The notes: generated from the letters alone by a model not told the origin. DNA of 64,000 nt from Bacillus sp. Marseille-Q1617 (GCF_903645295.1 NZ_CAHJXM010000001.1:1489501-1553500), one strand, 5' to 3'. Positions 36,943 to 47,006 are shown, counted from the stretch's first letter. A program made the numbers and translations.

Positions 36943-37132
36943 CTTCTACTTTTGGTGAACGGTATAGTTTGAAGTTGCCGGTGGCGGCACGTTCTTCGGT
37001 TTTTTTGGTGATCCGTTTGTGACATTGGTCACACATGTAGGTGTGGATCGGCCTGTTTCTCAGTCTTTTGGCTTGAAGAGAATAATCATCAATATTTTCT
37101 ATTACTTCACATAAAGCACATTTAACACGCAT
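36932..37132 (-). CDS. ylaI: YlaI, small zinc-ribbon protein (DUF2197)
   Basis: A 66-residue protein beginning MRVKCALCEVIENIDDYS, with CALC and CDQC pairs that should bind one zinc, and the family block KRLRNRPIHTYMCDQCHKRI. The ATG at 37132 follows TGGGGTG; a longer frame nine codons upstream lacks a ribosome-binding site. The gene belongs to the yla cluster between ylaH and ylaJ as in B. subtilis. Function unknown. Confidence 0.88.
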   Translation of the reverse strand: MRVKCALCEVIENIDDYSLQAKRLRNRPIHTYMCDQCHKRITKKTEERAATGNFKLYRSPKVEDDF

Positions 37133-37378
37133 TATAACACCCCATTGCTTTTCTCTCATAAGATAACTCTTTTCAGTATATCATGTAGTATGGGCGAACG
37201 CCTTAATTTACTTTCGCTTCGATTTTTTTATTAAGTCATGGATTGATGTATAATGATAACGTATAAAAAAGAAGGACAATTAAAATGTCTTCACGAATTG
37301 TCATATGTATAGGCTTAAGAAGAAAAATGCCTATACATTATTGTAAGATTGCAGTGAAGAACATGGAGGAGGGGTTGT

Positions 37379-37834
37379 ATGGCTAATCAAGTTGAACCTG
37401 GCTTAATTCCGGTACTATTCGAAGAACTTCAATCAGAACGCTTCGTTACACTGTCCACTGTGGATCATGAAACTGGGGGGCCAAATGTCAATGCCGTTTC
37501 GTGGATCTTTGCCAAAGATGAGGAGACGGTGCTTTTCACTGTGAATCAAAAATCTAAAATCGTTGAAAATATTAAGCACAATCCGCTTGCAGTCATAAAT
37601 TTGATTGCGAATGAATCTACCTATTCCATCAGCGGCAAGGCGGACATCATGCAGAAACACCTTGAAGGGGTACCGCTTAAGCTTACTCTGATCAAATTAG
37701 TCATCAATGAGGTGAGGGATGTGATGTTTTACGGCTCTAAGATCGCAACAGAACCTTCATATGAAAAGACATATGATAAAGCGGCAGCGGATCGTTTAGA
37801 CCGGCAAGTAATAGAAGCCATGAAAAAAGCCTGA
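37379..37834 (+). CDS. Pyridoxamine 5'-phosphate oxidase-like flavin-fold protein
   Basis: A 151-residue protein with a split beta-barrel of the PNPOx-like family: FVTLSTVDHETGGPNVNAVSW, then VLFTVNQKSKIVENIKHNPLAVI. Such small members bind FMN, F420 or haem, or no cofactor; which applies here cannot be seen. GGAGGAGGGGTTGT precedes the ATG. The last codons are part of its own terminator stem. No B. subtilis counterpart at this place is known to me. Confidence 0.8.
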   Translation: MANQVEPGLIPVLFEELQSERFVTLSTVDHETGGPNVNAVSWIFAKDEETVLFTVNQKSKIVENIKHNPLAVINLIANESTYSISGKADIMQKHLEGVPLKLTLIKLVINEVRDVMFYGSKIATEPSYEKTYDKAAADRLDRQVIEAMKKA

Positions 37835-37860
37835 TTTCAGCTTTTTCATGGCTTTTTATA
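37815..37860 (+). terminator. Terminator overlapping the end of the PNPOx-like gene
   Basis: AAGCCATGAAAAAAGC (37815-37830) pairs with GCTTTTTCATGGCTT (37840-37854) apart from one extra A. The left arm encodes the last residues AMKKA and the stop codon TGA lies in the loop. Confidence 0.85.
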
Positions 37861-37868
37861 TGGCCGAA

Positions 37869-38471
37869 TCACTCAATGTGATGTTTGCTTTGGTCTTCTT
37901 GTTCTTTCTTAAGTTGATTTTCTTTTGTTTGATTCATTTTTTTCTTCGGTTCCTTCGGTGCTTTCTCAGGGTCGGTCTGCTTAAGAGAGCGAGGGATCTC
38001 AGGCATGAGCCTTCCGGAAATATCTGAAAGTTCGTTCATGATCCCCTGTACAGGCTCTCCCCGCTGAATATCTTTACTGATTTCTTTCAGACGGGCATTG
38101 ACATCAGGGTCGGCGATAACCACTGCCTGTGCACCGTATGGATCATCTTTTAAAGCTTCTGCTACGGAGTATTTAATCGAACCGACTTGAGAGCGTTCAA
38201 CATCGGAATCAATATCGATCCCTACAAACGCATATTTACCTATTACCACTGCTGTAGCGTCTTTTACGTCCGGTACACTTGTAGTCAAGTTAACGAGGTG
38301 TCTTGAAATCTGCTGACCGGATTTTCTTTCAACATGCTGGATATTACTGTCTTGGACCGTGATGGGTTTATTGTTGTCAGATTTCGGATTCTTTTCGTAT
38401 CCTACCTCATTGTTATTGGCACATGCAGTGAGGATGAGGGCCATCACGAGCAGAGAGATGGATTTATTCAT
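37869..38471 (-). CDS. ylaJ: YhcN/YlaJ family sporulation lipoprotein
   Basis: A 200-residue lipoprotein: signal peptide and lipobox ILTAC, then the YhcN/YlaJ domain (SGQQISRHLVNLTTSVPDVKDA, ATAVVIGKYAFVGIDID) and a very charged Lys/Glu/Gln tail. Relatives are made in the forespore and act in germination or the spore membrane. The ATG at 38471 follows GGGAGGTAC and begins the signal peptide; the frame runs 58 codons further upstream, overlapping the ylaK promoter region, but that part is not coding-like. It is divergent from ylaK. Confidence 0.88.
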   Translation of the reverse strand: MNKSISLLVMALILTACANNNEVGYEKNPKSDNNKPITVQDSNIQHVERKSGQQISRHLVNLTTSVPDVKDATAVVIGKYAFVGIDIDSDVERSQVGSIKYSVAEALKDDPYGAQAVVIADPDVNARLKEISKDIQRGEPVQGIMNELSDISGRLMPEIPRSLKQTDPEKAPKEPKKKMNQTKENQLKKEQEDQSKHHIE

Positions 38472-38649
38472 GTAAGTACCTCCCGAATTAATTTCAATAT
38501 CTTTTCTTATTGTGTAATTTTCTTCTATCTTTATACGTTTATTCATATATTTTAAGAAACGGGCCGTCCTATTTGAGTAGCTGGGAATAACCGGATGAAC
38601 TTTGGCTACATACAATAGTAATAAGAAATGAGGAGCAGGAGGCATCGAT

Positions 38650-39978
38650 TTGAATAAAATTTATGTATTAGATACCAATGTCTTATTACAAGATCCACAA
38701 GCCATCTTTTCGTTTCAGGACAATGAGGTGGTTATACCAGCAGTTGTATTAGAAGAAGTGGATTCCAAAAAGCGTTACATGGATGAAATCGGGCGAAACG
38801 CTAGACATGTATCAAAACTGATCGATAATTTAAGGCAAGAAGGAAAGCTCCACGAAAAGATCCCTTTGTATACGGGAGGCTCTCTGAGGATTGAGTTAAA
38901 TCACCGTTCCTTTCAGGAACTTCAAGAAATATTTGTAGAGAAAACAAATGATAATAGGATTTTAGCTGTCGCAAAAAATCTTTCTTTGGAGGAAGAGGCC
39001 AAAGAGGACGGGAAATCGGTCATTTTGGTAAGCAAGGACACTCTGGTGAGGGTGAAAGCCGACGCTCTCGGATTACAGGCTGAGGACTTTTTGAGTGACC
39101 GGGTAGTAGAGGTCAATGACATATATACAGGGTTTAATGAGTTGTACGTTGATAAAGAGTTAGTGAACAAATTTTATGAAAAAGGGGAATTGACACTTAC
39201 CGATATAACACAGCAACGGTTTTATTCACATGAATTCATCATCTTGAAAGATGCATTGGGGAGCTCTGCTTCCGCCCTTGGGATGGTGGATGGTTCAGGG
39301 ACGAGAGTGAAAAAGTTAGTTTATGATCAAGACCACATGTGGGGGATAAAGGCAAGGAATGTTCAGCAGACAATGGCAACTGAGCTTCTGCTTCGAGATG
39401 ATATTTCACTCGTGACGATGATCGGGAAAGCAGGGACAGGCAAAACGCTGCTGGCACTCGCTGCTGGGCTTCTGCAGACAGAGGATTTTCACAAATTCAA
39501 CAAGCTCCTGGTGGCTCGTCCGATTGTACCGGTAGGCAAAGATATTGGCTATCTGCCGGGTGAGAAACAAGAAAAGCTCAGACCGTGGATGCAGCCGATT
39601 TATGATAACCTCGAATATCTGTTTAATGTAAAAAAACCGGGTGAACTGGACGATATTCTAGCAGGGATGGCATCCATTGAAGTAGAAGCCCTTACCTATA
39701 TCAGGGGAAGAAGTATACCTGATCAGTTCATTATCATTGACGAGGCACAGAACCTTACGAAGCATGAAGTGAAAACGATCTTAACCCGGGTGGGGGAAAG
39801 AAGTAAAATCGTCTTGATGGGGGACCCCGCACAAATCGACCACCCTTATCTTGATGAATATAATAATGGATTGACGTATGTGGTCGAAAAATTCAAAGAT
39901 CAATCGATTGCCGGCCATGTCAAACTGATGAAGGGTGAGCGTTCTGGTCTCGCCCAGCTTGCAGCCGATTTATTGTAA
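38650..39978 (+). CDS. ylaK: PIN/PhoH-family ATPase YlaK
   Basis: A 442-residue two-domain protein. The N-terminal PIN domain (YVLDTNVLLQDPQAIF, acidic metal-binding residues) is a predicted RNase; the C-terminal PhoH domain has Walker A GKAGTGKTLLAL and Walker B FIIIDEAQNLT, typical of a PhoH ATPase/helicase-like unit. Such PIN-PhoH fusions (PhoH2) have been linked to RNA unwinding and cleavage in relatives. The start is TTG at 38650, eight bases after AGGAGG. Position matches B. subtilis ylaK. Confidence 0.92.
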   Translation: MNKIYVLDTNVLLQDPQAIFSFQDNEVVIPAVVLEEVDSKKRYMDEIGRNARHVSKLIDNLRQEGKLHEKIPLYTGGSLRIELNHRSFQELQEIFVEKTNDNRILAVAKNLSLEEEAKEDGKSVILVSKDTLVRVKADALGLQAEDFLSDRVVEVNDIYTGFNELYVDKELVNKFYEKGELTLTDITQQRFYSHEFIILKDALGSSASALGMVDGSGTRVKKLVYDQDHMWGIKARNVQQTMATELLLRDDISLVTMIGKAGTGKTLLALAAGLLQTEDFHKFNKLLVARPIVPVGKDIGYLPGEKQEKLRPWMQPIYDNLEYLFNVKKPGELDDILAGMASIEVEALTYIRGRSIPDQFIIIDEAQNLTKHEVKTILTRVGERSKIVLMGDPAQIDHPYLDEYNNGLTYVVEKFKDQSIAGHVKLMKGERSGLAQLAADLL

Positions 39979-40022
39979 TGACCTGATCATAAATGATTGG
40001 AAAATAAATACATTTATACCAT

Positions 40023-40064
40023 ATGAAAAAACCGATGCAGGGGTTCCTGTACCGGTTTTTTCAT
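40023..40064 (+). terminator. Terminator after ylaK
   Basis: ATGAAAAAACCG (40023-40034) pairs with CGGTTTTTTCAT (40053-40064), with an inner GCAGG/CCTGT stem. Confidence 0.9.
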
Positions 40065-40092
40065 TTATGTATGGCATGAATAAGGATATTAA

Positions 40093-40590
40093 TTATTCCA
40101 GACGGAAAGCTTTAACATCTGTAATAGGGTTTTCTTTGTTTGAGCCGTCCTTAAAGAGAATATGGATCGGACCATCTTCCTTATGAGGTTTCCCATTTTT
40201 CGAAAATCCCAATAGCAGGTTATCTGCTTCTTCAAGATCGAAGCTGTACTCTTCAGCAGCTGTTTCAATAATGATCTTCGAAGCATCTTCAAGTGGTTCC
40301 GCATTTTTCAGAAATGGAGTGAGGGGCATGGCAAAAGTCCCGTTAAGGACTCTTTCCTTTTCAAACTTCTTTTCTGTTTTTAAAGTCGGAGGATAGGTGG
40401 CACCCTCCTGGATTTCACGGGACCAATGCTTGGAAACGGCTTTTGTATATTCTTCAAGTTCGTCCTTCATGATACTTCCTTCTTCAAAAAATGTGCTTAA
40501 ATCAATCTTTCTGTCATCAAATATCCATACTCCGGAATCCAACGTGATGACAAACTTTACTTTACCTTTGATCGGTACGATGCTTTCCAC
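40093..40590 (-). CDS. YlaL-like protein of unknown function
   Basis: A 165-residue soluble protein that begins with a beta-rich segment (KFVITLDSGVWIFDDRKIDL) and then a helical region; it has no membrane segment or recognisable motif. The GTG at 40590 is chosen because AAAGGGAGG precedes it; the frame is open 22 codons upstream over non-coding-like sequence. Placement between ylaK and the glutaminase suggests it corresponds to YlaL of B. subtilis, but I cannot confirm sequence similarity. Confidence 0.7.
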   Translation of the reverse strand: MESIVPIKGKVKFVITLDSGVWIFDDRKIDLSTFFEEGSIMKDELEEYTKAVSKHWSREIQEGATYPPTLKTEKKFEKERVLNGTFAMPLTPFLKNAEPLEDASKIIIETAAEEYSFDLEEADNLLLGFSKNGKPHKEDGPIHILFKDGSNKENPITDVKAFRLE

Positions 40591-40732
40591 AACAGATTCC
40601 TCCCTTTCAATAGTTCTAGTATATCGGTTACAGAAGAGTTTGTCACATGATTTCAAGTAAGCATTTTCACTGTTTTCATTTAATGAGATTAGGGAAACTT
40701 ATCAATGAGAATAGAGGAGGGTGAAGGATAAA

Positions 40733-41653
40733 ATGTCAGATCAGAACCTATTGGGTGAATTAGTTGAAATATCCAGATCATTTGCATCATATGGCAAGGT
40801 TGCAGATTATATACCTGCATTAAGTGATCAAAACCCGGACGACTTGGCAATATGTATTTATTCAATCAACAATGAGTCTTATTACGCAGGAGATCATTTG
40901 AAAAAATTTACGCTTCAAAGTATTTCGAAGGTGATTACACTTGCCCTGGTGTTGATGGATAACGGAGAAGAAGAAGTGTTTTCAAAAGTTGGGATGGAGC
41001 CGACAGGGGACCCTTTTAATTCAATTGCCAAACTTGAGACAAATAAACCTTCCAAACCGCTTAATCCAATGATCAATGCAGGTGCTTTGGCAGTCACGAA
41101 TATGATTAATGGAGACACAGTCGTAGAAAAATGGGAACGGCTGATAGAGTTCATTTCCCATTTGACTGGACAGCAGGTTACAAATAATGAAGATGTGGCC
41201 TATTCAGAATTACAGACGGCCAACTTAAATCGTTCGTTATGCTATTTTATGAAACAGCATGGAGTCATAACGGGAAATGTAGAGGATCTATTAGTCCTGT
41301 ATACCAAGCAATGTGCAGTGGAGATGAATTGTGTGGACTTAGCCAAGATAGGTGCTGTCTTTGCTAATGACGGTCTCGATCCAGAAAGTGGAAAGCAGCT
41401 AATCACCAGGGATGTTGCAAGGATATGCAAGACCTTTATGGTGACATGCGGCATGTATAATAGTTCCGGAGAATTTGCCATAAAAGTGGGAATTCCTGCA
41501 AAGAGCGGGGTGTCAGGCGGGATCATGGGAAGTGTTCCCGGCCGGTGCGGGATCGGGATATTCGGACCTGCATTGGATGAAGTGGGAAACAGCATCGCGG
41601 GGGTGAAACTTCTTGAAGGCCTAAGCGCTAAGTATTCATGGAGTATTTTCTAA
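40733..41653 (+). CDS. glsA: Glutaminase (YlaM/GlsA type)
   Basis: A 306-residue serine-dependent glutaminase that turns glutamine into glutamate and ammonia. It has the beta-lactamase-like fold with the catalytic SxxK (QSISKV), the substrate-binding NPMINAGAL, and [13 protein letters not shown] near the end. AGAGGAGGGTGAAGG precedes the ATG at 40733; a GTG at 40721 would overlap it. The B. subtilis paralogue in this place is YlaM (GlsA2). A single gene with no clear terminator. Confidence 0.93.
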   Translation: MSDQNLLGELVEISRSFASYGKVADYIPALSDQNPDDLAICIYSINNESYYAGDHLKKFTLQSISKVITLALVLMDNGEEEVFSKVGMEPTGDPFNSIAKLETNKPSKPLNPMINAGALAVTNMINGDTVVEKWERLIEFISHLTGQQVTNNEDVAYSELQTANLNRSLCYFMKQHGVITGNVEDLLVLYTKQCAVEMNCVDLAKIGAVFANDGLDPESGKQLITRDVARICKTFMVTCGMYNSSGEFAIKVGIPAKSGVSGGIMGSVPGRCGIGIFGPALDEVGNSIAGVKLLEGLSAKYSWSIF

Positions 41654-41801
41654 GACGTAATCAAGTATCCGGTATTGATTGGCCAATCCCCATTTCACAA
41701 ATTCAATCCTTATAAATACGCTAATTGTTCTTGCAATTTGTGCAATTTAACGATAAAATTTTAAGACAGGAATGCTATTTGTTCGGAATGGGGGGATCAC
41801 T

Positions 41802-42083
41802 GTGGCGTCAGAAATGACAGTTAATCATCGAGAGAAAGCCTATGAGTTATTAAAGGCCGATGCTGAAAAGATATTACAGCTAATTAAAGTACAAATGGAT
41901 AATTTAACGATGCCCCAATGTCCTCTTTATGAGGAAGTATTGGATACCCAAATGTTCGGATTATCCCGTGAAATAGAATTTGCTGTCCGATTAGGGCTGG
42001 TGGACGATGGAGATGGAAAGGAATTGCTTGATTCATTAGAAAGAGAACTTTCTGCCCTTCATGAAGCGTCCACAAAAAAGTAA
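41802..42083 (+). CDS. ylaN: YlaN family protein
   Basis: A 93-residue helical protein, exactly the length of B. subtilis YlaN and very similar to it ([24 protein letters not shown] is the core). YlaN is needed under iron limitation in B. subtilis and has been reported to bind Fur. The start is GTG at 41802 after GGGGGGATC; the ATG ten codons upstream is not supported. It stands between glsA and ftsW as in B. subtilis. Confidence 0.95.
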   Translation: MASEMTVNHREKAYELLKADAEKILQLIKVQMDNLTMPQCPLYEEVLDTQMFGLSREIEFAVRLGLVDDGDGKELLDSLERELSALHEASTKK

Positions 42084-42094
42084 AATAGTCATGA

Positions 42095-42136
42095 CAACTC
42101 AAACAATACTGCACTCTGTTGTTTGAGTTTTTTTGT
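42095..42136 (+). terminator. Terminator after ylaN
   Basis: AACTCAAACAA (42096-42106) pairs with TTGTTTGAGTT (42119-42129), followed by TTTTT. Confidence 0.9.
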
Positions 42137-42191
42137 AGAGGTACATAATTTGCCAGTAAGAAAATGAAATAAGAAAAAGGGTTGAATTGTC

Positions 42192-43409
42192 ATGATTAAA
42201 AAGATATTGAAGTCCTATGACTATTCTCTAATAGCTGTATACATATTCCTGTGTTTTTTTGGATTGGTCATGGTCTACAGTGCAAGCATGGTAATGGCTG
42301 TTGAACGATTTGATCTGGAAAGCGACTTTTTTTATAAGAAACAGCTGATTAACGTCGTCATTGGATTTATTGCGTTTACAATAGCCGCATGGTTTCCTTA
42401 CAAAGCCTTTCAAATAGGTAAAATCATTAAAGGACTTATGTTCTTGATAATCGCAATGCTTATCTCTGTACATATTATAGGCAGTGAAGTTAATAATGCC
42501 AAAAGCTGGGTTGATCTCGGGTTCATGAGGATTCAGCCATCTGAATTTGCCAAGCTTGCCGTGGTCATTTATCTCGGTTCAGTATATTCAAAGAAACAGG
42601 CATACATCAATGATTTAAATCGCGGACTTGCTCCTCCGTTGATTTTTCTCGGATTTATATGTTTTATTGTTTTTCTCGAACCGGATTTTGGTACAGCAGC
42701 AATCATTTTCGCGATCGGGGCCATCGTCATCATGTGCTCCGGAATTAACTTCCGTACCTTCTTCAAACTTGCCGGAATTGGAACGGGGTTACTTGTGATC
42801 ATCTCGCCGTTTATTTATTTGGCAAGGGGTTTCATCTTTACGGAGGAAAGGCTGAGCAGGATAGAAGCCTATCTGTCTCCGTTCAAGGATGCCCAGGGTG
42901 AGGGATATCAACTTGTAAACTCCTATCTTGCCATCGGTTCGGGTGGAGTCCAGGGCCTTGGTCTCGGCCAGAGTATTCAGAAGCTCGGATATATCCCTGA
43001 ACCTCAGACGGACTTCATCATGGCGATCATTGCTGAGGAATTGGGTGTTTTCGGGGTCAGCTTTGTCATTCTCGGATTATCCTATATTGTGTTGAGAGGG
43101 ATCTATATTGGTGTGAAATGCCAGGACCCATTCGGGACGATGCTTGCCATTGGAATTTCAAGTATGATTGGTATACAGGCATTCATCAATCTCGGCGGTG
43201 TGTCAGGGCTGATACCTATTACCGGGGTTCCGCTGCCTTTCATCAGTTACGGCGGTTCGTCATTATTGGTCCTTTCTTTATCGTTGGGAGTCCTTGTAAA
43301 TGTCTCGATGTTTGTAAAATATGAAGAAAAATATAAAACAAAGAAGGAAAATAGCGAACCTTTGGAGAATATGTCTAATAACAGGAGAATATATGGTGTA
43401 AAAATGTAG
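42192..43409 (+). CDS. ftsW: Cell-division peptidoglycan glycosyltransferase FtsW
   Basis: A 405-residue SEDS-family membrane protein with about ten helices. It polymerises lipid II glycan strands at the septum with a partner class B penicillin-binding protein. Family signatures include AKSWVDLGFMRIQPSEFAKLA, the catalytic-loop region ending in GLSQ-like GLGQSIQKLGYIPEPQTDFI, and the C-terminal TGVPLPFISYGGSSLL. RodA is excluded by context: B. subtilis ftsW (ylaO) lies between ylaN and pycA. Ribosome-binding site AAAGGGTTGA is modest. Confidence 0.93.
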   Translation: MIKKILKSYDYSLIAVYIFLCFFGLVMVYSASMVMAVERFDLESDFFYKKQLINVVIGFIAFTIAAWFPYKAFQIGKIIKGLMFLIIAMLISVHIIGSEVNNAKSWVDLGFMRIQPSEFAKLAVVIYLGSVYSKKQAYINDLNRGLAPPLIFLGFICFIVFLEPDFGTAAIIFAIGAIVIMCSGINFRTFFKLAGIGTGLLVIISPFIYLARGFIFTEERLSRIEAYLSPFKDAQGEGYQLVNSYLAIGSGGVQGLGLGQSIQKLGYIPEPQTDFIMAIIAEELGVFGVSFVILGLSYIVLRGIYIGVKCQDPFGTMLAIGISSMIGIQAFINLGGVSGLIPITGVPLPFISYGGSSLLVLSLSLGVLVNVSMFVKYEEKYKTKKENSEPLENMSNNRRIYGVKM

Positions 43410-43441
43410 GTCTCTAATAGAGGATAAAACACTCTATGTCT

Positions 43442-43496
43442 AGGGTCTGCCCCCTAAGATACGCTAGTATCCATCTTTCGGGTCAGCCCTTTTTTA
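43442..43496 (+). terminator. Terminator with an inner hairpin between ftsW and pycA
   Basis: AGGGTCTGCCC pairs imperfectly with GGGTCAGCCCT (43480-43490), followed by six T. A second perfect hairpin, GATAC-GCTA-GTATC (43458-43471), sits inside the loop. Confidence 0.65.
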
Positions 43497-43551
43497 ATAG
43501 ACTAGTAATGAAAGATTTTCAATCATGAACTAACTTAAAGGAGAGATCGTA

Positions 43552-46500
43552 TTGAAGAAAATTCAAAAAGTATTAGTCGCAAACCGCGGAGAGATTGCCA
43601 TCCGCGTATTCCGTGCATGTACGGAACTGAATATCAGAACTGTTGCTGTCTACAGTAAAGAAGATTCCGGTTCTTATCATCGATATAAAGCGGATGAAGC
43701 ATATTTAGTCGGTGAGAACAAGAAACCTATAGATGCTTATCTTGATATTGAAGGAATCATTAAAATAGCCAAGAAATCCGATGTGGATGCCATTCACCCT
43801 GGATATGGATTCTTGTCTGAAAATATCCATTTCGCAAGAAGATGCGAAGAAGAGGGAATCACCTTCGTTGGTCCTCATTCAACTCATTTGGATATGTTTG
43901 GGGATAAGGTTAAAGCACGTAAACAAGCCCAGCTTGCGAATATCCCTGTCATTCCAGGCAGTGACGGACCAGTGACGACCCTTGAAGAAGTAATCAGCTT
44001 CGGGAAGGAAGCCGGTTTTCCGATCATCATCAAAGCTTCCCTTGGCGGAGGCGGACGAGGAATGCGGATCGTCAGAAACCTTGAAAGTCTTAAGGAAGCG
44101 TATGAGCGCGCAAAGTCAGAAGCTAAAGCGGCGTTTGGCAACGACGAAATCTATGTAGAAAAATTTGTGGAAAACCCAAAACATATAGAGGTACAGATCC
44201 TTGGGGATGCCGAGGGTAATATTGTGCATCTTTACGAACGTGATTGCTCCATCCAGAGACGTCACCAGAAGGTAGTCGAAATCGCTCCATCAGTATCCCT
44301 TCCGGATAAATTGAGAGAGGATATTTGTGAGGCGGCGGTACGCCTGATGGACAACGTAAAATATGTGAATGCGGGAACCGTGGAGTTTTTAGTGGCAAAC
44401 AATGAATTCTTTTTCATAGAAGTCAACCCGCGTGTGCAGGTTGAGCATACCATCACTGAAATGGTGACAGGTGTGGATATCGTTCAATCACAGCTGTTGA
44501 TAGCTGAAGGGCACGGCCTGCACAGCAGTAAAGTGGGGATCCCTTTGCAGGAAGATGTGAAGCTGAACGGGTTCGCCATTCAGTCGAGGGTAACGACTGA
44601 GGACCCGCTAAATAACTTCATGCCTGATACAGGGAAGATCATGGCCTACCGTTCCGGGGGAGGATTCGGTGTACGTCTTGACGCCGGAAATGGATATCAG
44701 GGAGCGGTTGTTACACCGTATTATGACTCCTTGCTTGTAAAACTCTCGACGTGGGCGCTGACTTTCGAACAAGCTGCATCCAAAATGGTCAGAAATCTTC
44801 AAGAATTTAGAATTCGTGGAATCAAGACCAATATTCCTTTCTTGGAAAATGTCGTAAAACATGAAAAGTTTATTACAGGGGAGTATGATACTTCATTCAT
44901 CGATACTACACCTGAGTTATTCATTTTTCCTAAACGAAAAGACCGAGGTACTAAAATGCTTTCGTACATCGGCAATGTGACGGTAAATGGTTTCCCGGGT
45001 GTCGAAAAGAAGAAAAAGCCGGTATTTTCCAAACCCAGGACACCTGTGATCGATTTGTCCAATCCAGTAAAACCTGGGACTAAACAAATCCTTGATCAAC
45101 ACGGTGCTGAAGGTTTAGTAAACTGGGTAAACGATCAAAAATCTGTTTTGTTGACAGATACGACATTCCGCGATGCTCACCAGTCCCTGCTCGCGACACG
45201 TGTCAGAACGAATGATCTTAAGCAGATTGCAGAACCGACATCGAAGCTCCTGCCGGATATGTTTTCCCTTGAGATGTGGGGTGGTGCTACATTTGATGTG
45301 GCCTACCGCTTCTTGAAGGAAGACCCTTGGAACCGTTTATTGACATTAAGGGAGAGAATCCCAAATGTGTTGTTCCAAATGCTGTTAAGGGCTTCGAATG
45401 CGGTAGGATACAAGAATTACCCTGATAATGTCATCAAGGAATTTGTTGAGAAATCTGCATTTGCAGGAATAGATGTATTCAGGATTTTCGACAGCCTGAA
45501 CTGGGTCAAAGGGATGGAAGTCGCGATAGATGCCGTTAGACAAAGCGGAAAGGTCGCAGAAGCAGCCATTTGTTATACAGGTGATATCGAGGATCCGACG
45601 CGTACCAAATACGATATTGATTATTACAAGAATCTCGCAAAAGAGCTTGAAGCAAGCGGTGCACATATACTTGCCATAAAAGATATGGCCGGACTCTTGA
45701 AGCCGCAGTCTGCCTACAGGCTAATCTCTGAACTTAAAGATTCCGTCAATCTTCCTATTCATCTTCATACACATGATACTAGCGGAAATGGGATCTACAC
45801 ATATGCAAGGGCGATAGATGCAGGAGTCGATATTGTGGATACTGCCCTCAGCACGATGTCAGGTCTGACTTCGCAGCCAAGTGCAAATACATTGTATTAT
45901 GCGTTGAAGGGGACTGAAAGAGAGCCTGAAGTAAATATTGATTCTCTTGAATCACTGTCCCACTATTGGGAAGATGTGCGTAAATACTACACTGATTTCG
46001 AAAGCGGAATGATGTCGCCTCACCCTGAAGTATACAAACATGAAATGCCTGGAGGCCAATACAGTAACCTTCAGCAGCAGGCAAAAGCTGTCGGTCTGGG
46101 TGATAGATGGGAAGAAGTAAAAGAAATGTATGCAAGGGTCAACCATCTATTTGGTGATATTGTCAAGGTTACTCCTTCCTCTAAGGTCGTAGGGGATATG
46201 GCACTGTTTATGGTCCAGAATGATCTGTCAGAACAAGATGTCATTGAAAAAGGTGAAAAGATAGACTTCCCTGATTCGGTCGTGGAATTATTTGAAGGGT
46301 ACCTGGGACAACCGCATGGCGGATTCCCGGAAGAGCTGCAAAAAGTCATTCTGAAAGGAAGAAATCCTTTAACAGTTCGACCTGGGGAACTATTGGATGA
46401 TGTGGACTTTACAAAACTGAAAGAAAAGCTGTACGAACAGCTTAACCGTCCGGTGACGAGCTTTGATGCTCTTGGATATGCTTTATATCCGAAGGTATTT

Positions 46501-46992
46501 TCTGAATATGCTCAAACACTTGAACAGTTTGGCGATATTTCCGTATTGGACACGCCGACATTCCTGTTCGGGATGAGGCTTGGAGAAGAGATCGAGGTTG
46601 AGATTGAAACTGGAAAAACACTGATCGTTAAATTGGTATCGATCGGCCAAGCGCAGGCAGACGGTACAAGGATCGTTTATTTTGAGTTAAACGGCCAGCC
46701 TCGTGAGATTGTGATTAAAGATGAAAATATTAAATCCACGGTGGCTTCGAAAAGAAAAGTAGATTCAAAAGATGAAACACATATCGGCGCCTCTATGCCT
46801 GGTACAGTCATTAAAGTGATAGTCGAGAAAGGGGAGAAGGTGGAAAAAGGAGATCACTTGATGATCACAGAAGCCATGAAAATGGAAACCACCGTTCAAG
46901 CGCCATTCTCCGGAACGGTAAAAGACATTTACGTGACGAGCGGAGATGCAATCAGCCCTGGAGACTTATTAATCGAAATGCAAAAATCATAA
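43552..46992 (+). CDS. pycA: Pyruvate carboxylase
   Basis: A 1146-residue biotin enzyme that makes oxaloacetate from pyruvate and bicarbonate with ATP, refilling the citric acid cycle. Domains in order: biotin carboxylase (residues 1-450, VLVANRGEIAIRVFR and the GGGGRGMR loop), carboxyltransferase (about 530-800, DTTFRDAHQSLLATR), allosteric/PYC-OADA region, and a C-terminal biotinyl domain with EAMKMET, biotin on Lys1110. The start is TTG at 43552 with AAAGGAGAG before it. Full length, with no frameshift. It has its own strong terminator. Confidence 0.97.
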   Translation: MKKIQKVLVANRGEIAIRVFRACTELNIRTVAVYSKEDSGSYHRYKADEAYLVGENKKPIDAYLDIEGIIKIAKKSDVDAIHPGYGFLSENIHFARRCEEEGITFVGPHSTHLDMFGDKVKARKQAQLANIPVIPGSDGPVTTLEEVISFGKEAGFPIIIKASLGGGGRGMRIVRNLESLKEAYERAKSEAKAAFGNDEIYVEKFVENPKHIEVQILGDAEGNIVHLYERDCSIQRRHQKVVEIAPSVSLPDKLREDICEAAVRLMDNVKYVNAGTVEFLVANNEFFFIEVNPRVQVEHTITEMVTGVDIVQSQLLIAEGHGLHSSKVGIPLQEDVKLNGFAIQSRVTTEDPLNNFMPDTGKIMAYRSGGGFGVRLDAGNGYQGAVVTPYYDSLLVKLSTWALTFEQAASKMVRNLQEFRIRGIKTNIPFLENVVKHEKFITGEYDTSFIDTTPELFIFPKRKDRGTKMLSYIGNVTVNGFPGVEKKKKPVFSKPRTPVIDLSNPVKPGTKQILDQHGAEGLVNWVNDQKSVLLTDTTFRDAHQSLLATRVRTNDLKQIAEPTSKLLPDMFSLEMWGGATFDVAYRFLKEDPWNRLLTLRERIPNVLFQMLLRASNAVGYKNYPDNVIKEFVEKSAFAGIDVFRIFDSLNWVKGMEVAIDAVRQSGKVAEAAICYTGDIEDPTRTKYDIDYYKNLAKELEASGAHILAIKDMAGLLKPQSAYRLISELKDSVNLPIHLHTHDTSGNGIYTYARAIDAGVDIVDTALSTMSGLTSQPSANTLYYALKGTEREPEVNIDSLESLSHYWEDVRKYYTDFESGMMSPHPEVYKHEMPGGQYSNLQQQAKAVGLGDRWEEVKEMYARVNHLFGDIVKVTPSSKVVGDMALFMVQNDLSEQDVIEKGEKIDFPDSVVELFEGYLGQPHGGFPEELQKVILKGRNPLTVRPGELLDDVDFTKLKEKLYEQLNRPVTSFDALGYALYPKVFSEYAQTLEQFGDISVLDTPTFLFGMRLGEEIEVEIETGKTLIVKLVSIGQAQADGTRIVYFELNGQPREIVIKDENIKSTVASKRKVDSKDETHIGASMPGTVIKVIVEKGEKVEKGDHLMITEAMKMETTVQAPFSGTVKDIYVTSGDAISPGDLLIEMQKS

Positions 46993-47006
46993 CATATAAC
47001 AATAAT

